Shown one piece after another: positions 42,162 through 50,123 of a stretch of 64,000 bases of DNA (positions are counted from its first letter, which is position 1; each line of letters begins with the position of its first letter). The stretch is from a virus. Location of the stretch: positions 79,155 to 143,154 of the IMG/VR virus record IMGVR_UViG_3300024257_000003. The stretch is one strand, 5' to 3'. The position numbers were made by a program, and so were the translations under genes. Under the pieces are notes generated by a model, which worked only from the letters and a program-made list of their open reading frames with translations, was not told the DNA's origin and ran no database searches.

Positions 42162-43211
42162 GTGAAGAACATTGCCAAGAAGATTGGTTTCGTCTTGGGT
42201 GCCGCGATCGGCATCATCATGTTGGCCGTGATCGCGAAGTTCGTGCTGGGCATCGTCCAGCACCTGGTCACCATGGCCCTCCTGGCCGGACCCCTCCTGT
42301 TCGCCTTCCCCGCCGCTCGGCGGCGGGTGTTGGTGCTGCTGAACAAGAAGGGCCAGAAGCTCAAGGAGGCCATCGAGGGGACGCCCGCCTGGAAGGGGCG
42401 GCAGGGCGTCAAGGACGCCATCCAGGCGGGGCTTGAGAAGCAGTGGGAGTCGTTCAAGTCGGCCGCCAAGGCCGACGTGGAGGGGGAGGAGACCCAGGAG
42501 TTGTGCGACGGGTGCGGGAACATCCCGTTCTCCTGCTCCTGCGCGACGATGTCGCCGGAAGATGTGGCTGAGGCCGTCTGGCAGATGGAGGGGGAGCCTG
42601 CGCCCTGGCAGCCCACCCTAATCGAGGGTGGGCTGGGGGAGGCCGTGGAGCTGTGCCCGGTCTTCGGGGTGGCCAAGCACTCGTGCGCCGGTTGTGACAA
42701 CGGGCAGCACGAGGACCCCAACTTCGTGGACGAGATGGTGGATGATGACGGCATCCCCGCACCGAAGGACGGTCAAGTGGCGTGCTCCACCTGTGGGTGG
42801 CCCCATGGGCCGAATGGGTGTCGCAACTGTGACGACCCCATCTGCCTTGGCCGGGACGATGATATGTACGAGTACTGCGGCGGGTGTGGCGAGACTTTCG
42901 AGAGCTGCCACTGTTGTGGCGAGCATGAGGCGGTGAAGGTGGAGGTCAAGGTGGAGGAGAGGCAGTGCTCCTGTTGTGCCATCGAGGGCAACGCGAGGAC
43001 GGAGGCGTACTGTTGGTTCCACTCCGAGCAGGAGCGGGAGGGGGCGCTCCTGTCGGTGGCGGAGGCCGAGGAGTTGGCCATCTGCGTGAAGGCCGCGCAG
43101 GACGCCGTGCGACTCCTGGACGACCGCTTGGAGTGGGCCGCCAAGGCCCACGCAGGGACCGACTTCGACGCCTGGTGGGCCTGCCGTCAGGGTTGGAAGG
43201 GGGAGAAGTGA
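42162..43211 (+). CDS. Membrane protein with five Cys clusters, 349 aa
   Basis: Starts at GTG after AAAGGAG. Residues 7-50 hold two hydrophobic helices (FVLGAAIGIIMLAVIAKFVL, LVTMALLAGPLLFAF), then a basic helix. The following 170 residues carry Cys groups at 115/118/125/127, 165/175/178, 208/211/220/223/228, 239/242/249/251/252 and 269/271/272/284, typical of tandem zinc knuckles. The C-terminal helix (about 295-330) is acidic. It could be a membrane-anchored zinc-ribbon protein that binds nucleic acid or host protein. No family recognised. Confidence 0.7.
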   Translation: MKNIAKKIGFVLGAAIGIIMLAVIAKFVLGIVQHLVTMALLAGPLLFAFPAARRRVLVLLNKKGQKLKEAIEGTPAWKGRQGVKDAIQAGLEKQWESFKSAAKADVEGEETQELCDGCGNIPFSCSCATMSPEDVAEAVWQMEGEPAPWQPTLIEGGLGEAVELCPVFGVAKHSCAGCDNGQHEDPNFVDEMVDDDGIPAPKDGQVACSTCGWPHGPNGCRNCDDPICLGRDDDMYEYCGGCGETFESCHCCGEHEAVKVEVKVEERQCSCCAIEGNARTEAYCWFHSEQEREGALLSVAEAEELAICVKAAQDAVRLLDDRLEWAAKAHAGTDFDAWWACRQGWKGEK

Positions 43212-43399
43212 GGAAGCTGAGCTGCGAGAAGGCGGTCAGGCTTTTGGCCTGTGCCTCCACGGTGGCTGGCTACTACGGGCCTATCCCGCCGGTCAAGCGG
43301 GATGAACTGGTTCAGGCCCTCGGGGTGACGCCCGAGGAGATCGATGCCTGGTGGAACAACCAGATGAGCATCGAGTGGGACGGCGCCTCCAAGCACTAG
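43208..43399 (+). CDS. Small helical protein, 63 aa
   Basis: The GTG start overlaps the upstream stop (GTGA) and is preceded by a purine-rich Shine-Dalgarno in the end of the upstream gene, indicating coupled translation. Sequence: helix LSCEKAVRLLACASTVAGYY and VKRDELVQALGVTPEEIDAW. The second half resembles a small helix-turn-helix, but too short to assign. Confidence 0.6.
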   Translation: MRKLSCEKAVRLLACASTVAGYYGPIPPVKRDELVQALGVTPEEIDAWWNNQMSIEWDGASKH

Positions 43400-43682
43400 T
43401 CCCACAGCCGTACCTAGTCCGGCATTATAATAGACTAGGACTCCCTCCTGTTATCACGATCTCCTATCGTGGTATGAGAAGGGTGCTGAACAAGTGCCCT
43501 TACAATCTGTTCTCCATGGGTCATGGAGGGTCTAGTGTGTACCCAACACACTCCCTGGCTCTAGGGTTACCAAGAGCTAGTATGCACAACCCCGGCCAAA
43601 AACAGGGGGAGGATAATGGCGTGTAACCGACGCTGCAAGTCCCGTATGGGACTGTTGCCCGAAAGGGCAGAAAGGCTCCAAC
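43400..43682 (+). promoter_or_regulatory. Ornate structured intergenic RNA with TGAACAA and CATGGGTCATG hairpins
   Basis: Sequential hairpins: CCTAGTC/GACTAGG (43413-43439, loop containing TATAATA); TATCACGAT/ATCGTGGTA around CTCCT; AGGGTGC/GTGCCCT around TGAACAA (43480-43500), followed by TTACA; CTCCATG/CATGGAG around GGT (43512-43528); GTGTGT/ACACAC; GTCCC/GGGAC; and GCCC/GGGC around GAAA just 5' of AGAAAGG and the ATG. Several of these units recur in the regions at 41.3, 44.7 and 45.8 kb. A TATAAT box occurs at 43426-43431 without a clear -35. Confidence 0.65.
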
Positions 43683-44663
43683 ATGAGCACCAAGAACTTC
43701 GACCTCGCTCAGATCCTCGCCGATGTCACCAGCATCAACTTGGAGGCGCTGGTCGCCTCCAAGAAGGCCAAGGAGGAGGCCGAGAAGGTCGCCTCGAAGG
43801 AGGCCAAGAAGGCCAGGGAGGAGGCCGCCGCTTGGGCGGCGGCCAAGGCCGAGGAGAAGGCCAAGGAGGAGGCCGAGAAGCGGGCCGACCTGGCCCGCCT
43901 CAACCGGGAGGAGGCGGCCAGGAAGGAGGCCGCCAAGAAGGAGGCCATGAAGGCCCGCGCGCGGCTGGAGCACAGCTCCTACAGGCTCGGGCTGCTGGAG
44001 GGCCGGGTGGCCCTCCTGAGTCAGATCCAGGAGAACCTGGGGCGCAAGCTCCAGGGTATGCTGGAGGGGACGGCGGCCCAGCTGGCCGCCAAGGCCGAGG
44101 AGTTCCAGGCGGCGCGGGAGGACCTGATGGAGGCGACCAAGCGCCTCCAGGAGGAGAAGGACCTGGTGGAGGATCAGCGGATCTCCTTCGGGGAGGTGCT
44201 CCCCTTGCCCCGCCACCAGGAGGCCGGCCGTCGGGCCGCGCGGGTCGAAGGGGGCGGGGCCCTGAAGGAGATCCAGGAGGAGGCCTTCTTCGCGGCCATC
44301 GAGGCCAAGAAGGAGGCCAAGGTGGCGCAGGCCATCGAGGCCTCCGAGGAGCTGGAGGGGCTGCTGGCTCAGCTGTCCAGCCGGCCCCGGCGCTCCATCA
44401 CCCGCGCCCTGAGCCGGGGGGACATCTCCCCCGCCAAGGCCGTGGAGGAGGCGAAGGCCGCCATCGAGGCGGCCAAGCGGGTCCACCAGTTCGAAAAGGT
44501 GGAGGTGGTGACGACCAAGGTCGGCAGGGCCTCCACCTTGAGGGACCAGGACGCGGCCATCCGGATGGCCGCAAAGGGTAAGAAGCTCTCCAAGGAGGAG
44601 GGCAAGAGCTCCAACCCGAAGAAGATTGCGAAGCTGCGCCGTAAGGCCGCGCAGAAGAAGTAA
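43683..44663 (+). CDS. Coiled-coil protein, MSTKNFD-type start, 326 aa
   Basis: Residues about 25-110 form a long Ala/Glu/Lys coiled coil (KKAKEEAEKVASKEAKKARE, EEAAARKEAAKKEAMKARAR-like). Later parts are also helical (ALKEIQEEAFFAAIEAKKEA), with a basic end (NPKKIAKLRRKAAQKK). The start MSTKNFDLAQILADV and its DNA context resemble MSNKNFDFNASIVNL of the 1188-residue protein two genes on, suggesting a shared N-terminal tag or common origin. Abundant, structural-type protein is plausible; function unknown. Confidence 0.7.
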   Translation: MSTKNFDLAQILADVTSINLEALVASKKAKEEAEKVASKEAKKAREEAAAWAAAKAEEKAKEEAEKRADLARLNREEAARKEAAKKEAMKARARLEHSSYRLGLLEGRVALLSQIQENLGRKLQGMLEGTAAQLAAKAEEFQAAREDLMEATKRLQEEKDLVEDQRISFGEVLPLPRHQEAGRRAARVEGGGALKEIQEEAFFAAIEAKKEAKVAQAIEASEELEGLLAQLSSRPRRSITRALSRGDISPAKAVEEAKAAIEAAKRVHQFEKVEVVTTKVGRASTLRDQDAAIRMAAKGKKLSKEEGKSSNPKKIAKLRRKAAQKK

Positions 44664-44671
44664 TCTTCTCT

Positions 44672-44842
44672 CTTGCCCCGCTGAATAAGCGGGGCGGTCC
44701 CCCTCGTGGGATCTAGGCTCATCACATAGGTGGTGGTCCTAGACGTCACGAGGGTAGCCGAATAGGTTGCCTCATGACAGGTGGCGCTGAACAAGCGCCG
44801 CCGCTTAGCTTTGTGCTGAATAAGCGCAGAGCTTTACATTTG
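44672..44842 (+). ncRNA. Repeated structured RNA, copy 1
   Basis: Helices in order: GCCCCGC/GCGGGGC with loop TGAATAA (44675-44695); CCCTCGTG/CACGAGGG (44701-44708 with 44747-44754) enclosing TCTAGG/CCTAGA (44712-44717 with 44738-44743), which begins CTCATC inside; GGCGC/GCGCC with loop TGAACAA (44783-44799); a 10-bp AGCTTTGTGC/GCGCAGAGCT with loop TGAATAA (44807-44833); then TTTACATTT. Copy 2 at 45804-45982 has the same order with compensatory changes in the helices. This is the 3' end of one gene and the leader of the next, so a UTR element or a processed RNA are both possible. Confidence 0.7.
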
Positions 44843-44999
44843 GAAGCGCCCACCACCGGGGCGCATTAGTAAAATACCGGGGTTAGCGTTGCTAGAGCGC
44901 TAATTAAATGGCTTGCGTTGTGAGCCGCTGGCAAGGGGATACTCCCCACAACGGAGCAATCATGCTCCACTTTGGTCGCAAGACCTGAAAGGCCACATC
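44843..44999 (+). promoter_or_regulatory. Leader hairpins of the 265-residue gene
   Basis: Hairpins: GCGCCC/GGGCGC (44846-44864); TTAGCG/CGCTAA around 9 bases; GGAGCA/TGCTCC around ATCA; and GGTC/GACC around a GCAA tetraloop immediately before TGAAAGG and the ATG. The last fits the pattern of a small hairpin 5' of the ribosome site. No gene is visible. Confidence 0.55.
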
Positions 45000-45797
45000 A
45001 TGGCCATCTTCAACACCATCAAGTCCTCCGCCTCCGCCACCGCCGAGAAGGGCTTGCTCGCCCTCGGGCGGGCCAGCTGCAGCCTCAACCTCCGGAGCCC
45101 CATGCTCCGGAAGTTGAACGCAGCGCCCTTGATGGCGGTGGCGCCCTCGCACATGCGGGGGGCGTGTGAGGAGCACATGGAGCGCATGAACAAGCGCTCC
45201 ATGGAGGCCTGGGAGCAGGACTCCCTCGTGGGTATGGCGACTTACATCGCCGAGAACCCGGAGCCCCGGAAGGAGCTGGAGGACTGGATGGCCTTCGCCT
45301 GCCGGGTGGCCGCCTACCGGGCGGCCCAGGTGGGCGACGTCACCCAGGCGCTCGCCGGGATGGCTTCCCGTGCAGGGCTGAGCCGCACGACGGCCAACCT
45401 CTGGGGCAAGACGCGGGGTCTTGATGACTTCGCCGATGCCCTGGAGGCCCACGCAACCGTGGGCGACTGCAAGTGGTGCCAGCCGCACCCCTGTGGTTGC
45501 CACGCCAAGGCGGGCACGTGCCGCACTTGCGACATCACCATCTTCAGCGACAACCGGGGGTACGACCGGTCCATCTGCGTGCACTGCGATGAGGACCGCG
45601 TCCGCATCGAGGCCGACGTCGAGGCGTGGCTGGAGATGGCCCAGGAGAGGTTCAGCTCCTCCTCGGCCCTGAGCGTGGGGGAGCAGCGGGAGTGGATGGA
45701 GATGATGGTGAACACCTTCATCCCCGGCCAGGTGGTGTTCACCTGGAGCGAGACGGTGGAGACGGGGGACGTCTACGAGGGTCCCATCCCCTTCTGA
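45000..45797 (+). CDS. Cys-rich helical protein, 265 aa
   Basis: The ATG at 45000 is chosen for its TGAAAGGCCACATC context, as at 41439; the open frame upstream would run through the leader hairpins. Residues 1-150 are helical (NTIKSSASATAEKGLLALGR, DVTQALAGMASRAGLSRTTA). A zinc-type cluster follows at about 158-205: CKWCQPHPCGCH, CRTCD and CVHCD. A helical C-terminal region ends the protein. The cluster suggests a nucleic-acid- or protein-binding module. No family recognised. Confidence 0.7.
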   Translation: MAIFNTIKSSASATAEKGLLALGRASCSLNLRSPMLRKLNAAPLMAVAPSHMRGACEEHMERMNKRSMEAWEQDSLVGMATYIAENPEPRKELEDWMAFACRVAAYRAAQVGDVTQALAGMASRAGLSRTTANLWGKTRGLDDFADALEAHATVGDCKWCQPHPCGCHAKAGTCRTCDITIFSDNRGYDRSICVHCDEDRVRIEADVEAWLEMAQERFSSSSALSVGEQREWMEMMVNTFIPGQVVFTWSETVETGDVYEGPIPF

Positions 45798-45803
45798 TAG
45801 TAT

Positions 45804-45982
45804 TTTGCCCCGCTGAATAAGCGGGGCGGGCTTAGCTCTTGCTGAGCTCTAGACTCATCCCTACGGGGGTGGCTCTAGACATTAGCAAGAGCCGCTGTGT
45901 AAGCGGTAGTAGCTGATGGTTGTGGCGCTGAGCAAGCGCCACTTTGGAGCCTTGCTGAATAAGCAGGGCTTTACATTTTGTG
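45804..45982 (+). ncRNA. Repeated structured RNA, copy 2
   Basis: Same helix order as copy 1. GCCCCGC/GCGGGGC with loop TGAATAA (45807-45827); GCTCTTGCT/AGCAAGAGC (45835-45843 with 45884-45892) enclosing TCTAGA/TCTAGA (45848-45853 with 45874-45879), again followed by CTCATC; CCGCT/AGCGG; GTGGCGC/GCGCCAC with loop TGAGCAA (45922-45942); AGCCTTGC/GCAGGGCT with loop TGAATAA (45948-45970); then TTTACATTTTG. The outer helix of the second element differs completely in sequence from copy 1 yet still pairs, which supports a selected RNA structure. Confidence 0.7.
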
Positions 45983-46171
45983 CCATGGGTCATGGCCGGC
46001 TTGGACTACCGTTTAGTCCAGGGCTTTGGTGGAGTAGCCCTAAACACTCCACCCTCATGATACTGAGGTAGTATCAAACCTCTAACCGTAGGTAACGGTA
46101 AGTTGGTATTTATTATGTCCCCCGCTTGGTAAGCGGGTGCCAACGGACACAATCCTCGAAAGGGATTTACC
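45982..46171 (+). promoter_or_regulatory. Leader hairpins of the 1188-residue gene
   Basis: Hairpins: GCCATG/CATGGC around GGT (45982-45996, same loop and core as 43512-43528); TGGACTA/TAGTCCA; GGTGGAGT/ACTCCACC; GATACT/AGTATC; ACCGT/ACGGT; and CCCGCTT/AAGCGGG around GGT. Then GAAAGGGA precedes the ATG. The run of independent hairpins continues the structured RNA copy 2 up to the ribosome site. Confidence 0.55.
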
Positions 46172-49100
46172 ATGAGCAACAAGAACTTCGACTTCAACGC
46201 CAGCATCGTCAACCTCGCCAACCAGGAGGGTCTCCAGCCGGAGGCGTTGCTGGCCTTCGCCAACGGGGAGGGTCGCGACCTCTCCCGGATCAACGGGGGC
46301 AACTTCGCTCCCTACAGCCGGGCGCTGTTGGTGCGCTTCCAGAAGGCCCAGGAGGAGGCCAAGGTGAACCAGGAGAAGGAGGACGGGGCGCTCAGCGTCA
46401 TCCTGGCCAGCTGCCTGGAGCTCCCGGTGGGCGAGACCGTCGGTGAGAAGGCCTTGGCCTACGTCCGCAAGGAGGTGGGTGAGACCTGGACCAAGGCGTC
46501 CGTGATGGAGGCCTTGAAGAAGAAGGAGGCGGAACTCCACGCGGCCCAGAAGGAGCAGGAGGAGCTGTTGTGGGACCTCCACCGCAAGGCCCTGAAGGCG
46601 CACGTCGCCGAGATCAAGGTCGATGCGAAGGATGGCCTGATCGATTGGCGCCACCTGTCGAAGGCCCTCGGTCGGATGATCGGCGACCGCGTGGTGAGCG
46701 AAGACTACGCCGCTGAGCTGGACCTCGCGGCCAACGTAGACATCGATGCCTTCAACAACTTGATCGATGCCATGAATGTCCTGCTGAAGGGACAGAAGAT
46801 CTCCGAGGGGGAAGGGAAGGAGATCATCATGGCCGTCCGAAAGGGCACCGATCTGGCCGTCGCGGTGGGTCGGGTGTTGGAGAAGTGCAAGAACAAGGAG
46901 GAGGTCACTGAGGAGGAGGCCGTCATCGTGGAGGGGCTGGGTGCCAAGATCGACGCCCAGCGGGAGCAGGAGAAGAACCTGCAGCTCGACAAGGAGCTGG
47001 CGCCCAAGTGGTTCGACGCCTTGACCGACGAGGAGTGGAAGGCGATGAAGCACGCCCGCTTCGCGGCCATCCAGGAGACGGAGGAAGAGCTGGTCACCCG
47101 GATGCGGGCGCAGGAGTACGCCTTCGGGACGAGCGTGAAGATGGCCAAGATCATCTTCAACCTGGAGGTGACCGGGGTGGAGAGCTGGAAGCAGCTGATG
47201 CCCTACTACACCGACGAGAACTTCGATGCTCAAATGGTGAGCATCGACGAGGGGCTGACCAAGTGGGACGCCCTGGAGACCACGAAGAAGGCCGCCAAGA
47301 AGGCCCAGAAGGAGCAGGACGTGAAGACCGACATCGAGACCCAGGTGGAGACGGCGATCAACGAGGGAAGCACCCTCACGGCGGAGGAGAAGGCGGAGGT
47401 CATGGAGAGCGAGCACGACGAGAACAATCGGCTCCAGGTGGAGCTGTTCGAGAAGGAGCAGGCCGCCGAGAAGGCGGAGGCGCGGGAGAAGCTCGCCCGC
47501 ATGCTGCGGGCGGCGTTGGGCCAGGGGTACATCACGAAGGAGGAGATGGCCGGGACGCTGAAGATGGCGGATGAGAAGGCGGTCGCCGAAGAGGTGGTCG
47601 AAGTCATGAAGAAGGCGGTCGACCGCCTCAACGAGTTGGCCAACGAGCGCAAGGCGCTCAAGGCCACCAAGACCGACGAGGAGACCTCCATGGAGGAGCA
47701 GATGCGCTGCATCCCCCGAGACCAGAAGAAGAACTTCTGGCACGCCGTGTGGACGGCGCTGCCGGAGGGCAGCGCGAAGGAGCAGGCCAAGAGGGTCCGC
47801 TCCGGGGTGAAGCGGAACGGCAGCCTGGGCGTCAAGCCCACCGCTGCCACCATGGTGGAGATCCAGAAGCTGGGGGCCGATTGGGTCACCAGCACCATCA
47901 AGAACCTGGGCGTCAAGACGACGCCCGTGAAGAAGGAGGCCCCCGTGGCCAAGCCCATCGAGACCGAGACCGTGACCACCCCCGTGATGGAGGAGAAGAA
48001 GATGAAGACGGCGATCGAAAAGGCGATGGAGAAGACGGAGATGAAGGAAGAGGCCCCCACCGTGGAGGTGGCGATCAAGGAGGAGGCGGGCAGCACCGCC
48101 CGGCTGAACCAGATGCTGGCCGAAAAGGTGGAGACGCTGGAGGAGCTCAGGGAGCTGGCCAAGGAGGCCGGACACGGCCGCATCGAGGCCAAGGCCTCGG
48201 CGGCGCTGCTGGCGGCGGAGCTCAAGATCGCCAAGGAGGCGCTCAACGAGGAGGGCACCGTGGGTGAGCCCACGGTCGAGTGCAAGGCGGGTCCCACCGT
48301 CGAGGCGGGTGAGCCCTGCCCGGTGGAGCCCAAGACCGATGAGCCCGAGATGGGCCGCATCGAGAAGGTCAGGCTGTGGTGGAAGGAGGCCGACTTCCTC
48401 GCCATGGCCAAGGACTACAAGGAGCGGGCCATGAAGAAGGCCATGTGCCACCGGGAGCGGGTGGCGACGACCATGAAGCAGGACCGCAAGACCTACGAGG
48501 TCGCGGTGATGGGCTTCGAGCAGGCGCGCATCGCGGTTCACGCGGACAAGCACGTCCTGCTGCTGGGCCTGCTGGTCCGCAAGGGGAAGGCCGGCAAGCT
48601 GGCCCTCAAGTACAACGAGGGCGACCTCGCCCTCAACATCACCGATGAGGAGAAGGCCGCACTGGCCAAGACCCTCTTGGGGATGACGAAGGACGACGCC
48701 AACGGCGCCTCCCACGCCCTGCCGGGCATCAGCCTCTCCAAGGTGAACCGCGAGGAGATCGCGGCCAAGTGGGTGGAGAAGGCCATCGCGGGCTGGGAGA
48801 AGCTCGACATCGGCAAGAAGGCGTACATCCTCTGCCAGATGGAGGGGCGCACCAGCGTCTCCGTGGGGATGTTCAAGCCCGTGCGGACCGTGTACAACGC
48901 CCTGCGTGGTGGAGCGGTGTGGACCTGGGACCACTCGGGTGGTTGGGTGCTCTCCAAGGTGGACACGATCCGCCTGAAGCGGATCGTCAAGGGGCAGACC
49001 AGCCTGGCCAAGAAGATGATCGAGACGTCCGATAAGGGGGAGCTCGAGAAGATCTGGCGCGAGCTGGTCAAGGTCGGATGCAGCGCGAAGCTGCTGGCGA

Positions 49101-49738
49101 AGGGAATGACCGAGGAGGAGTCGGACGCCCTGTTGACCGATGAGGACGCCGAGGCGATCAACAACGCCGTGCTTCACCTGGAGGAGATCCTCGGTGAGGA
49201 CCGCGTCGAGGTGATCGGGGATGAGGTCACGGCCGCCATGGCTGACCGCATCCCGGCGTACCGCCTGGACAAGCACTTGGTCCGTGGGGCCAAGTGGAGC
49301 TACAAGCAGACCATCGGTCGAGTGATCGGTTGGGTCAAGAAGGATGAGGCCGTGGTGGCCGAGTCCAACGAGGTGAAGGCCGATGAGGTCGCGAAGGAGG
49401 ACAGCGTGAGCTGGTACCGTTTGGACAAGAAGGTCGTGGCGTGGAACGATAACCGCAAGGCCAAGAAGGCCGAGAAGGTCGCCGCGAAGGAGGCCGCGAA
49501 GGTGGAGAAGGTGGAGGCGCCGAAGGCGGCGTGGTACCGCATCGACCGCCACGTCGTGCGGGCGGCGCGGGCCGTGTGGGGTGGTGCCGTGAAGGCGAAG
49601 AACGCCGTGGTCAAGGCGTGGGGCTGGGTGACCGGCCTCTTCGGGAAGAAGGAGGAGGTCTCGACGGCCAACCCCTTCACCCCGGCCGCTGAGGCGGTCG
49701 TGACCGAGGCCACCGAGGCCACCCCCGCCACCAACTAG
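46172..49738 (+). CDS. Large helical protein with C-terminal WYRLDK repeats, 1188 aa
   Basis: Starts MSNKNFDFNASIVNLANQEG, like the 326-residue protein. Residues 50-700 are mostly charged helices and coiled coil. Around 740-1020 a more globular part contains KLALKYNEGDLALNITDEEK and RTVYNALRGGAVWTWDHSGG. The C terminus repeats AYRLDKHLVRGAK (1029), WYRLDKKVVAW (1081) and WYRIDRHVVRAAR (1121), each followed by basic, Trp-containing amphipathic stretches (TIGRVIGWVKK, VVKAWGWVTGLFGKK). These could bind membrane or nucleic acid. No enzyme motif is visible. A long antisense frame is a composition artefact. Confidence 0.75.
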   Translation: MSNKNFDFNASIVNLANQEGLQPEALLAFANGEGRDLSRINGGNFAPYSRALLVRFQKAQEEAKVNQEKEDGALSVILASCLELPVGETVGEKALAYVRKEVGETWTKASVMEALKKKEAELHAAQKEQEELLWDLHRKALKAHVAEIKVDAKDGLIDWRHLSKALGRMIGDRVVSEDYAAELDLAANVDIDAFNNLIDAMNVLLKGQKISEGEGKEIIMAVRKGTDLAVAVGRVLEKCKNKEEVTEEEAVIVEGLGAKIDAQREQEKNLQLDKELAPKWFDALTDEEWKAMKHARFAAIQETEEELVTRMRAQEYAFGTSVKMAKIIFNLEVTGVESWKQLMPYYTDENFDAQMVSIDEGLTKWDALETTKKAAKKAQKEQDVKTDIETQVETAINEGSTLTAEEKAEVMESEHDENNRLQVELFEKEQAAEKAEAREKLARMLRAALGQGYITKEEMAGTLKMADEKAVAEEVVEVMKKAVDRLNELANERKALKATKTDEETSMEEQMRCIPRDQKKNFWHAVWTALPEGSAKEQAKRVRSGVKRNGSLGVKPTAATMVEIQKLGADWVTSTIKNLGVKTTPVKKEAPVAKPIETETVTTPVMEEKKMKTAIEKAMEKTEMKEEAPTVEVAIKEEAGSTARLNQMLAEKVETLEELRELAKEAGHGRIEAKASAALLAAELKIAKEALNEEGTVGEPTVECKAGPTVEAGEPCPVEPKTDEPEMGRIEKVRLWWKEADFLAMAKDYKERAMKKAMCHRERVATTMKQDRKTYEVAVMGFEQARIAVHADKHVLLLGLLVRKGKAGKLALKYNEGDLALNITDEEKAALAKTLLGMTKDDANGASHALPGISLSKVNREEIAAKWVEKAIAGWEKLDIGKKAYILCQMEGRTSVSVGMFKPVRTVYNALRGGAVWTWDHSGGWVLSKVDTIRLKRIVKGQTSLAKKMIETSDKGELEKIWRELVKVGCSAKLLAKGMTEEESDALLTDEDAEAINNAVLHLEEILGEDRVEVIGDEVTAAMADRIPAYRLDKHLVRGAKWSYKQTIGRVIGWVKKDEAVVAESNEVKADEVAKEDSVSWYRLDKKVVAWNDNRKAKKAEKVAAKEAAKVEKVEAPKAAWYRIDRHVVRAARAVWGGAVKAKNAVVKAWGWVTGLFGKKEEVSTANPFTPAAEAVVTEATEATPATN

Positions 49739-50123
49739 TTCCTATGGCGGACTGACTGCCATCCCTAGCGGGTAAAACGTCAGAGCCTGAATAGGGCAAA
49801 TACTATTCAAACGGTTTCAAGCCCGTAACGAAAAGCAACTTGCCATGCCATCCCAAGCATGGAGTAAGCCCCGCCGATACTATGAATGGGAACATAGTAG
49901 CTACACCTAGCATGCACATAAGAGTGTGCTTATCCTCATGATTAGGGCTTCTCCCTCTTTCATTTGGACTTGCATATCACTCTTGCTGTTGTATTGCTAA
50001 AGGTGGGCTTGGTGTCTTTGGGCTAAACTGGATAATTGTTTTTTTTGGTTTCACGACCAGGGGGATATAGACCTCTCAGGGATGTTCTTGAGGGGTGTAC
50101 GAACCCTGGTCTTTAAGGGATGA
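49739..50123 (+). promoter_or_regulatory. Structured 385-base intergenic region
   Basis: Hairpins include ATGGC/GCCAT near the start, CCATGC/GCATGG around 8 bases, ACTATG/CATAGT around AATGGGAA, and GCACA/TGTGC. A run of eight T follows at about 50039. A two-tier hairpin then precedes the next gene: GACCAGGG/CCCTGGTC (50055-50062 with 50104-50111) enclosing CCTCTCA/TGAGGGG (50072-50078 with 50089-50095), ending 5' of TTTAAGGGA. No gene longer than about 20 codons with a ribosome site is seen. Confidence 0.5.

Noticed and set aside
43521-44581. Frames on both strands overlapping the coiled-coil gene
   Set aside because: Low-complexity Gly/Arg or Leu/Gly proteins without starts or motifs; produced by the repetitive GCC-AAG-GAG codons of the real gene.
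46082-49552. Minus-strand open frame of 1156 codons
   Set aside because: It is the mirror of the 1188-residue gene. GC-rich codons with C or G in third position leave the antisense frame open. Its translation is Leu/Gly/His-rich and repetitive, and it has no ribosome site.
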